This document shows, piece by piece, positions 32,024-41,496 of a stretch of 64,000 nt of DNA (within the stretch, counting starts at the first letter, position 1; each line of letters begins with the position of its first letter). The DNA comes from Medicago truncatula (taxonomy: Eukaryota > Streptophyta > Magnoliopsida > Fabales > Fabaceae). The DNA lies in the NCBI RefSeq assembly GCF_003473485.1, contig NC_053045.1:30044494-30108493 (forward strand), written 5' to 3'. Both the position numbers and the translations under genes were made by a program. Below the pieces are notes generated by a model. That model searched no databases, was not told where the DNA came from, and saw only the letters and a program-made list of their open reading frames with translations.

Positions 32024-33755
32024 TGAACGTTGGGAATGATGGTGAATATGGTAGAATCATGTATGTCATTGTGATTTTGACAAAAACTATGCTTTAATGC
32101 ATTTAACAAAATCAAAATGTCACTATGATTTCGTCAAACCCACTGTGATACTAAACAAACACTTTGTCCACTCATTGCCATTGGAAAATAAAGTTTGCTA
32201 AAGACTTGATTAGCTTTAAGAGTTTTTATTTTTTCCTTTTTAAGTAATTGGATAGGATGTGTTAGATATTATTGTGTCTGAAAATCAGTCCTTTATTGAC
32301 TGATTGTAATGTATTTATCGTTATAATCTGTGTTCGATTTTGTGGTAGTCGGAATTGATTTTGATTGAGGAATTCATAACATGTTTAATCTTACCTTGTA
32401 TTTTGCTGCAAAAAAGAATACAAAAAATAAAAAACATCAGAGCCTCACTTTAGATTGTTTTATGACAGCCTACTTGAGACACTGTTACGCACGCACACAT
32501 ATTCGTGTATCAAATTAATAATTTTGACACAGATGAAATTTCAAGGGAATCAGTTGAATCCATGCATTAAGCACATTCACAGGTAGTTTCTGGAGAAGAA
32601 ACTACTTGTCAGCCTTGCTTGCAATGTTGGCTGATCTACACACGGGGAAAGCGCTAAGGGTTCATCCCCAAGTACACAAGCCCAATTAAGGTTCCAGATC
32701 AGAAAGAGGGAGTTACCATAGCGCATGGGTGTAAAAAACTCCTGGTCATTTGCTATCTGTGAATTTGGATTCGATGCAGTCACAGGTTCTAGCAATAACG
32801 CAGCCAGCCATACCAGTGGCCATTGGATTGATATTGGACGGTATAGATTTCAAACAGTTGTGTTTTGTTTAAAAACTAAAGAAACTAAGTTTAAAATTGC
32901 ACTTTTCAATCTCGAGTCTCGACCCAATGTTTATCGATGTGGCTGACATTTAGAATGCAGAAAATCTGCAACTCAAAGGGATCTGAACTCTATTTCTGCT
33001 TGTTCAAAAGGAAGAGCTTGTAGATACAATGATAAAATCTTGTGGCACACCGTACACCACCTATAAGTTTACGTATTGTAGAATTTGCCTTTCAATAATT
33101 GAATTTCAAAAGAGAAATGTTTCTTTTTCTTTGTTTCCCGTAGGTTCCTTAACCGCAGATAATCCTATTCGAGACAATGTCAGACACTAAATGCAGACAC
33201 CACTTTTAGTTGGGATTCGACTTTGATTTGCCACGCTGTGGAAGTCTAGTCCCTTCCACTATACCAAACTCTCGTTGGTAAAAGGAAATTGTTTCTAATT
33301 GATAGTTATTTGAAACAAAACGTAAGACAATATTGAAGTGCCCTATATTTTATCTATTCTCCTAAGTGGTCAATTTCTACGCAATTTCAAAAATAATGCT
33401 TTATTCATAACGTAGCTTTCCCTCTACAACTTGAACCTCGGAACTGCTAAAACTCCAAAGCTAAAGAATCATATATTAGTACAATGCTGACGAGTGAATC
33501 ATTTATTGGTTTTTATTGACAACAAGTAACAATAGTACTAACATTCAGAGTTCGGTAGAGCTTTAAGGAAGAAAAATCAGGTATTTTGATGCATATATTG
33601 AAAGTACATATGAGTGGTGCAGACAACATTACATCTGTAAGCACGGCTGGTGCACACAACCGTTCGACAAACAATTTAGCATGTGAAGTTAATTAAAAAT
33701 GAAAATTACTGCATGTTCTGATATCACAATCACACAAAAATTCATAACAACATTT
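32024..33755. other. 3' flank of UGT copy 4
   Basis: Nearly identical to 17490-19220, with a local cluster of differences at about 32080-32225. No separate gene. Confidence 0.6.
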
Positions 33756-35807
33756 CTACCATCCACGAGAGCTGAGAGACTTTATCAAAGGTCCAAATGT
33801 CTGATCCACAGTTTTGTTCCATGAATGTGCAAATTCAGAGCGTGATTTCTTCCCAAATATGGGTTCTCTAACCTGGTGAAACATGACAGCGAAAGGTCAG
33901 AATCTAAAAGTAACAATTAAACATGAAATTCGTAAGACAGTGGTGAGTGATGATGCTGATAGAATGAATGCCCAGTATTTCAAATGCAAAGTTACTCAAG
34001 CCTGTGGACTCCGAAAATATAATATCAATGGAACACATTGACATTCAAAGTTATTGAAAGAAAGGAGTATTAAGTTAGGTGTTGAGCCTATGCAACTTCG
34101 GCACTCTTCAAGGTGCATTCGGTGTTTGACATGTTTCAGTGACCAACACAACTCTAACGCATGTGGTTACATTCAATCACTTCTACATTTGCAAATTATA
34201 GGTGCCTATGTGTCACATGTTGTGCCCACAGCCCCACACACTCTTCATGTTTGTGTCAGCGTCAGTGCTTCAAAGGTTTGTGGCTTTGTGCTAGTTAGGA
34301 TAAACTTTTCCATAACACTTCTGCACCTCAAGTTTTAAAACGGTCTCTCATTTGGCTTCTTCATTAACACTTATCAACTTATTTAGATGCTAAATGCTTA
34401 TTTCTTCTATTATTAGTCAAAGGCTGACTCAATGGCCACATATGGGGAAATGAGTATCAGGAATGCAGTGAATGCAGGTCCGAACCCGCACACCGACTAT
34501 TAGTGTCTTTATCACCTACCAACTGAGCTGCACGCACAAGACAACTAAATGCTTATTTCAGTTTTAAAACTCCTATAAGTTAGAAACAAATCCATATTTG
34601 GCATTCATCTATTTCCAGTATAATTGTATGTTCAGCCACCTATAAAAACAAATTATGCTATTTTTCAATGCATATAACATAAGTGGCAGCTTCATTCAAG
34701 AACAAACTCAATTATCTGCCCTTCACCTTACAATTCATTATAATCCAGCCTTAGAAAACTTTAGATCGTGCACAAAGACAAAAGCTTTGTTTGGATAAAC
34801 AACTTAACTAAATGTTAATAGTATAAAAGTTTACCATACAAGTGCATATGTATAAACTAATCTATAACATGCGACAAAATACAACAACAATCAAAAGCCT
34901 TATCCCACTAAGTGGAGTCGGCGACATGGACCAAATGATGAAATAAAGTGGGATCTATCATATATCATATCTCTATCCAACTCATTCATCTCTAGATCTT
35001 TCTTGAATAGTTTCTCTTATAGTTTTACGGGTCTTCCTCGACCTCTGGTGATTTCACTACCCTCCATCTAATCTATTCTCCTTACTAAAGAATCTACATG
35101 TCTTCTCTATGCATGTCCAAACTACCTAAGCCGAGTTTCCACCATCTTTTCTAAAATAAAGTCAAATTATTTTCATTTAAGCTAAATCTGTTTTCATAAA
35201 TCCATAAATCCTAGCTCAACTGGAAAAATGCAGAATTTGTTAGGTTGGGGATATCCGTAGTGTCGTGGGCTCATACCCGAAATCTTCCATTTGTGTATGT
35301 GTTTCATGTGGTATTTGTCACTTTATCTACAAACCAATAAAATTTGTTTTAATAAACTACAGTTGAGAACTTATGAAAATAAGCTGAAAACAAAACAGCT
35401 TATCAACATGTCACAAGAACTTGTACTAGTAGATACAAGCTCAAATCAAATAAGAGAATCCAAACACGAACAACTTAATTTCCCTCTCACACTCAAAATC
35501 ATTCCCAATCAACGTATTACCAAATACCAAAACAACAAATTCTTCTATTTTTCAAAAATAATATAGAAAAAAACAACATTAGAAAGCCAGAAAAAAAAAA
35601 AAAAAAGGTTGAACCTGAGAGTGAGATTGAGAATCGGAAATAGAACCATAGATGTATCTACGTTGATCCCAAACAACGGCACTCGTCAATATCACACCCA
35701 ATGAAGCTCCCAATAACCGCTCCTGAAACCATTTCAACAAATCAAAATTCACAAATCACTGAAAGAGAATCGTAAATTGAAATTACCTGTGTGAGAATGC
35801 TAATCAT
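33756..35807 (-). CDS. 81-residue conserved-looking protein, three exons
   Basis: Minus strand exons: 35807-35787 (MISILTQ), 35722-35615 (ERLLGASLGVILTSAVVWDQ, then RRYIYGSISDSQSHSQ) and 33872-33756 (VREPIFGKKSRSEFAHSWNK through SSRGW, stop). All introns are GT-AG and phase 0, giving 81 residues. One hydrophobic segment (about residues 9-25) is followed by a basic, tryptophan-containing tail, which suggests a small single-pass membrane protein, perhaps organellar. I have the impression of a conserved plant protein but cannot name it. The 1.74 kb second intron holds a SINE, a LINE fragment and a MITE. The promoter lies to the right of 35807. The last exon also exists as an orphan at 19221-19337. 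Confidence 0.75.
34470..34537 (-). mobile_element. tRNA-derived SINE fragment (source copy)
   Basis: Same sequence as 19935-20002, with A-box GCAGCTCAGTTGGTAGG and B-box GGGTTCGGACC on the minus strand. It lies in intron 2 of the 81-residue protein gene. Confidence 0.6.
34882..35163 (-). mobile_element. 3' end of an RTE-type LINE (source copy)
   Basis: Same fragment as 20347-20631, with (GTT)n tail and GGGATAAGGC end on the minus strand. It is inserted in the MITE. The right break of the duplication falls at its truncated 5' edge (35164-35167). Confidence 0.65.
35203..35290 (+). mobile_element. tRNA-like SINE remnant
   Basis: CCTAGCTCAACTGG at 35210 resembles an A box and GGGCTCATACCC at 35267 a decayed B box. 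It lies inside the MITE. Confidence 0.45.
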
Positions 35808-36300
35808 CGTTTCGTGTTGATTTTTTCGGAACAATGAATGTTCCCTATTTGCTTCTGGAAAACGCTTCGCTCTTCCACGACGTCGTATCTCACAAAGGCG
35901 CTTCTACAGACTTGGGCTATTGTTGGACTCCGATCCTAGAATTACCCTCTTGACCCTAGAAAATATTACTCCATTTCTTTTCCACTCTATTATCATTTCA
36001 CGCGCCTATTTTTCTCCGAAAATATTATTTATTCAAATTATATAAAATAAAATAAAAAATATTATGGATTGTTTTTGTTTGAAATGATTTTGAGTCTTTA
36101 TACATTTAACAAAACTTTGTTATATATGATTATATCAAAGAAAGTGAATTTATACTAACTAACATACACATATATAATTATATCAAAAAAAAACATTATA
36201 AATATTTATATAAAAAAATAATTGTGATATACATTTCAACTAATCTGCCATAAGATCTATGATAGAATCATTAAGTCAAAGGTTTTTTCATCTTTAATCT
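35808..36300. other. Promoter side of the 81-residue gene, then AT-rich spacer
   Basis: The first 120 bp are GC-richer and probably hold the 5' UTR and promoter of the minus-strand gene. The remainder is AT-rich with no gene. Confidence 0.4.
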
Positions 36301-36592
36301 CAAATGTATCTCCAACCTTCTTATCATCAGCAACCTATTCTTGAGGCTCAATGTTTTCAACAATGAATAAATCATCATATCTTATTATCTCATTATCCAC
36401 CGCCCAACTTAGTTCATTATAAATCATCCTATGGAAATATCTAGCATTTGATGACTTTGAGTCATCTCGTTGGTGTTGTCCCCGTAGCATGGAAGTGGCA
36501 GCAATTGGACAATCATCTTTTAAATATATTATCATAAAATGGTTGTCATTCACATGTGCTAGACACATCATTCGGATTTCCATGTGAAGGTG

Positions 36593-38596
36593 TGTAACAC
36601 CCCGTTACCCAAAAGTAATTAAATATAAAATATACATCAGAGTAATTCACCAAACGGGCATGCTACACTACATTTCAAAATTTCTTAAATAGCATATGAA
36701 ACTATTTAATTAAACATCAATCATAACTTCAATAATCATGCAGCGGAATATTTGCATTCTAAATAACAACAACAACAACAACGGTTAAATTCTCCAAAAC
36801 AATATCTTGGCATAAAGCCTTAACAACATAGTTCATCCATTATAGGGCCACAACATCAAGTTCCAAAATAAGATACATAGGAAAGAAAACAATAATAAGA
36901 ATATTTCTCATCCCACGTATCAGAGCCCTAGACACGACACTTGAGCCACCACCGACTACTCAGGATCACCTGCAAGTTACCCATAGGAAGGGCAACATTT
37001 TCAAGCAGAAGGGGTGAGATTCACAACAATAAAATATAGATATTAAAATCATCAATTGAATCTAACACCCTATGACATCAAATCATCTTGCAATTATAAT
37101 TATATAATTTACAAAGCAACAACTACATCACCATCAATCAATCCATCATAACATATGTATAAATATGTAACCATCAAACAACATCATCATCATCAATATA
37201 ACAACCACAATCAACAATAAAGATTCATGCATGACATGACGACACCACTAAGACTCCTCAAATATGCAATTATGCATGTGGTACCAAACAGGACCGAAGC
37301 CCTCACCGCTTTTGAATGGTTAAAGCATTCATCAGGACCGAAGCCCTCACCGCTGTGAACAACTAGTGCTCCAGGACATGAGGCATCTCCGCTGTTTATG
37401 CATATGCAATGGACCTACTCGTGTATATCTACATACAACTAGACCATGCATACATCCTTCATATGACTCCACTTATACAACATGTATGATTCAATAATTA
37501 TAGCATACATTACAGCCATCAGCAACAACATCAACCAATGATCCAGCAATCCAGAATAATGCATAATTAAATATAACTATGTTCAAAACAACAACATCCA
37601 TCATCACCATTCATACAATTAAAATCAGCACTCAAAAATTGGGTAGCTCGCCTCGCGAGCACATCTGCTCGCTATGGTGAGTTCACAAAATAGGTTACTC
37701 GCCATGGCGAGTTCAAGGCGAACTCGAGGCGAGTGAAAAATAGGTGCTCTCGGGAGTTTTGACATTTTCTCACTCAAACCTCAATTCTAAGCTCTCAATT
37801 CATCTTTTTAATCTAAAACTTGCTCGAGTCATCTTTAAAATCATTTAGGTACATTAAACTATCCCCAAAACATCTTATAACAACAATTTGAAAATCAAGT
37901 TTTGAACTGGGTTGCTCACCATGGCAAGTTGGTCTGCTCGCGAGGCGAGCTATGAAGTTGCTCACTCGCGTGGCGAGCACAAGCTACTCGCGAGGCGAGC
38001 GATGAACTTCTGTACGGGCAGAAAACAGGTTTTTCCCCAAAATCCCATTTTTCTTCAATTCACTCCCCAAATTAGTTTACAGATAAGCAATGAAGTGTTC
38101 TATGCAACCAGAACATAATTCTAACACTAGAACAACAATCTCTACCCCAAAATCATCATTTCCTCACAAAACCCAAATTTCCCAATTCTCAACAAAACCT
38201 GTTAAACTCAAAATCAGAAATTAATAGCTATACTACTGAAGCAAACCTCACCCTTACCTTAGAAATTGCAGAAAATGCACAACAAAAATGGTTCCTTGGC
38301 CTAACTTGCTCTTCTCTCCCTTTCTCCCAACTTTGACAGTTCCACGTAAAAAGCTTCTGACCTCTACTTTCCTAACTTCCCACTTACTTAACTCCCTTCT
38401 TTTCATTTAACTCCCTTTAATTCTATTAAATATTAAATAACTCCCCAAACTCCAAAATAATTAATATTTCTCACTTATTCTAATTATTATTAAAATAACT
38501 ATATAATAAAATAAACACACCACATAAATCACCAAAAATCATATATTAGACTCCACATAAATAAAAAATAAATAACACAACGATTAGAGCGTTACA
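36593..38596 (-). mobile_element. Solo LTR (2,004 bp), probably Ty3/gypsy chromovirus (Tekay/Del-like)
   Basis: It starts TGTAACACCCC and ends GAGCGTTACA, with TG...CA ends. It is flanked by perfect 5 bp target duplications AGGTG at 36588-36592 and 38597-38601. The uninterrupted sequence is visible in the internal repeat at about 38930-38950 (GTGAAGGTGCACTGCGTAAAG), confirming the empty site. No internal retroelement coding is present, so recombination between LTRs has removed the body. On the minus strand it reads TGTAACGCTCTAATCG ... GGGGTGTTACA, a style I associate with Tekay/Del LTRs; the family call is inference. Confidence 0.9.
37647..38005. repeat. Cluster of short CG-rich palindromes (CTCGCGAGGCGAGC and variants)
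   Basis: Within the solo LTR, motifs such as GCTCGCCTCGCGAGC (37647), CTCGCCATGGCGAG (37690), GCTCGCGAGGCGAGC (37936) and CTCGCGAGGCGAGC (37987) recur at least seven times with short spacers. They stand out against the AT-rich background and each can fold back on itself. Confidence 0.7.
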
Positions 38597-39744
38597 AGGT
38601 GCATTGTGTAAAGAGAAAAAGGTTTTCGATTGCCCTTTGTTGATGGATAGTAGAACCACAACATGCTTATATCTATCTGCAATGAGAAAATCCACATGGG
38701 GCATAATCATCCATTTATCTACTGGAGTTGGGTCAATACCATCACTGATCATAACGTGTCTGACCTCGTTGAATCATTTGTCTGACCTAATTAATTAGAC
38801 AAAATGCTCACTACCATCATCGGTCAGCTCTTTTAGAATTTGATAATCATCAACCGACATATCATCTTTCAAATATACTATCATAATATGGTTGTCATTC
38901 ACATGTGCTAGACACATCATTCGGTTTTCTATGTGAAGGTGCACTGCGTAAAGGGAAAAAGGTTTTCGATTGCCCTTTATCGATGGATAGTAGAACCACA
39001 ACATGCTTTATATCTATGTGCAATGAGAAAACCCAGTTTGTACATAAATCACTCATACTACTATACAAATATTATTTCAATATATGTTTTTCGTTGTATT
39101 TTCAAGATAAATGACTTGGTTGGTCTCACAATTTTCTCCTTCACAAGTCCCAAAATTATAGTTTCAACATATTTCGAAAACATAGGAAACTTGTCGCATA
39201 CAATTTTGAATCCATTGTAATTATCAAGATACACCTGCTCTATATCAGAATTCATAATAGCATCACAAGCATCCATGACCGTATTCACTACATATTTGGA
39301 TTTGATATCTTTCCCATCTTTAGATTTGAGATCTTTAACTCTGCAGTTTGTGTTATATTTTTCTCTAATATATTTTTCGATGTGATACTTACACAATAAA
39401 TTTGGGTGAAATAGTATCAACAACATTCAAAGCATTGTCTCGGCCAGTGATAATAAATTTGGGTGAAATATCTCTAGATTTCAATACATCATGAAACCTC
39501 TCTAGAGTCCAAGTGACGTTATCTTCCTTCTCATACATCATATAAGCAAATGCAATAGAGAACGTCAACTCGGTATAAGTTACACCAACAAACTCAAGCA
39601 ACGAAAGACAATATTTGTCGGTCTTCTTAGTGGAATCCAACACAAGCACGGTAGAAAACGTGTTAAACAAATTGATGTAATCCAGATGTGGCCAGAAAAT
39701 ATCTCTGACATCATCAGAATCAACATACTTTCTATTATGATATA

Positions 39745-39892
39745 CACCCTCCGGTCACTAATATAAGCAAAAAAACTACATTTTAGGTTCATTCATTTAA
39801 TGATGTATGTGGTCTATAATAAAGACCATGTGCATCATTAAATGAATGAACCTAAAATATAGTTTTTTGCTTATATTAATGACCGGAGGGTG
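39745..39892. mobile_element. Stowaway-like MITE (148 bp)
   Basis: CACCCTCCGGTCACTAATA at the left end and its near-complement TATTAATGACCGGAGGGTG at the right are flanked by TA target duplications (39743-39744 and 39893-39894). The inverted repeats extend over about 60 bp on each side, so the element is almost a perfect hairpin. It interrupts the MULE pseudogene. Confidence 0.85.
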
Positions 39893-40710
39893 TACATACT
39901 TATTCTCAACCAATGATGACATGAGATTATGCATTCATGATCTCAGACCCCTAATAGTTTTGTCTATACTTGTGACATGCATTATAAATATGCTTGATAG
40001 TTGTTGCAATTCAACTGTTTCTATTTCTTAATTTAGTCAGAATATGTGTCGGGGGAAACCATTGAGCTTGTCAACTCACGAAGGAGTCTATTGTCATTTG
40101 GGTTTAGATGTCCAACAATTTTATTACCTTTCAACATTTCAGCCTTCTCATGGTTGTATGTTCCGTCATCAAACTTAATGCTTCAATCACCTACAATCAA
40201 CAAATCATCTCTCACACGAAACAAACACTCACGTTTTACTGAACCATATATCTTATGCTTGGACAACTTCTTGTATTCTGTATATGAACCTCCTTTTTCA
40301 CATGTCTCTATAGCAAATGCATTTCTACCATTTCCATCATTATCTGATTTTTTGACAACAATAGAAAATCCTAGCTTCCTTGCATCTTCTCAAACCCACC
40401 CTAAGAACTCGTCCAATGATGGAAACTTTCTTGTAGTAGTAAATTGTATGATGATTAATTGAAAGATTAACAACTAGTGATGGCACCTCGATGTTGTAAT
40501 TGACAAAAGGAATCTCAACTTTAGATGCAACCTCCACTTTGGCATCACCAAAAGGAATATCAACTAGAGGTGGAGGACCTCAAATTTAACATTTTCGAAA
40601 GGATTTTCAACTAGCGGTTTGTGTGCAACAATTTGAGGGGTAACACCTGGAGGTTAAATCTCCACTTTCGCATCGCCGGAAGGATTGTCAACTAGAGGTT
40701 GAGAAACCTC

Positions 40711-41496
40711 GTCTTTTGCATTGTTGGAATCATATCATCTCCATCAACCTTCAACAACAAGAATCTCTGAAAAATTTCATAAGAAAATGAAGAAAATCAA
40801 ATGTTTTTGAATTAAAAGTAACGGAAAGGACCAAAATGTTTAACGGATAGAAATTAAGGGACCAAAATAAATCAAATTTTAATTAAGTGACCAAAGCGAT
40901 ACTATCTACTATTTTTTATGTTGGTAAACAAACAAAAATAACTTTGAATTTTTTTTAGATCTCTAGATTCTCTTTTACCCAAAATCTCTTTTTTAAAATT
41001 GAAACAAACGCACCCTTACTTTAAACAAAATCAATTTTCGAACTCAACTGTAGCATTTGATATCAACAATTGTAATAATGTCCATGATTTTATTTTTGTC
41101 TATTATAGGAAGTGACAAACACCATCAAAATTTCCATCCATGCACAACAACTATATTTCAAACTCAATTGAAGATATTGAATTTTTTTTTATGGTGATCA
41201 GGATTTAAACCTCAAACCTTGCATATATTACTCATTGTTTCAACCAACTGAGATAAACACCAACATGCATGATTAAGATATTTTGTTGAAATTTATAGAT
41301 TTAATTTAATTTAAAAACTCACCTTTTTAAGGACTTTTCTGGCTGTGTGATGATGTGTGTGTATCACAACAATATCACATTATTATTAAGTACAAGTACA
41401 GATCTGCAATCAACATATAGTGACTAGTTACTACTTCTGTCACTAACTTTAGTCAAAACCCAAACAATCTGAACCCAAATTCCATTTCAGATCACA
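40711..41496. other. Intergenic sequence and PDI promoter region
   Basis: No gene. It includes a stretch with GACCAAAATG/GACCAAAGCG phrases near 40830-40910 that may be the MULE's terminal region, and a SINE remnant at 41191-41265. The last 150 bp are the PDI leader and promoter. Confidence 0.45.
41191..41265 (-). mobile_element. Decayed tRNA-derived SINE fragment
   Basis: On the minus strand TATCTCAGTTGGTTG is A-box-like and GAGGTTTAAATCCTG is a decayed B box, with an (A)n run at the 3' side of the element. Confidence 0.5.

Larger units (their letters stand above)
29523..35167 (+). repeat. Source copy of the 5.64 kb duplicated unit
   Basis: The whole unit is present here. Its left part (29523-31236) recurs at 20632-22173 and its right part (30555-35167) at 16020-20631. 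Unique sequence continues on both sides: the LINE on the left, and the rest of the MITE and the 81-residue gene on the right. This is therefore the parental location. Confidence 0.85.
34786..35466. mobile_element. hAT-like MITE split by a LINE and a SINE
   Basis: The left end TTTGTTTGGATAAACAACTT at 34786 and the right end ...AAGAGAATCCAAACA at about 35466 are complementary. The inner parts (ATTTTCATTTAAGCTAAAT, AATAAGCTGAAAACA, AGCTTATCAACATGTCAC) match the AGCTTATGAAAACAGC-type body of a common legume MITE that also occurs at 49135-49397. It is interrupted at about 34882-35163 and 35203-35290. Confidence 0.6.
36310..40710 (-). pseudogene. MULE transposase with FAR1-like N-terminus, decayed and interrupted
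   Basis: Read from right to left. Near 40710-40050 is a degraded FAR1-type DNA-binding region (KFPSLDEFLGWV, a stop, then EDARKLGFSIVVKKSDN and CEKGGSYTEYKKL). At 39690-39390 is transposase core (VLVLDSTKKTDKYCLSLLEF, FAYMMYEKEDNVTW). At 39426-39061 follow LLCKYHIEKYIREK and KYVVNTVMDACDAIMNSD. Further left are C-terminal segments around HVNDNHxMIxYLKDD, present twice (about 38930-38850 and 36585-36510), suggesting an internal duplication or two joined fragments. Many stops and frameshifts rule out function. A solo LTR (36593-38596) and a MITE (39745-39892) interrupt it. The C-terminal domain may be an OTU-like protease segment; that is uncertain. Confidence 0.75.
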
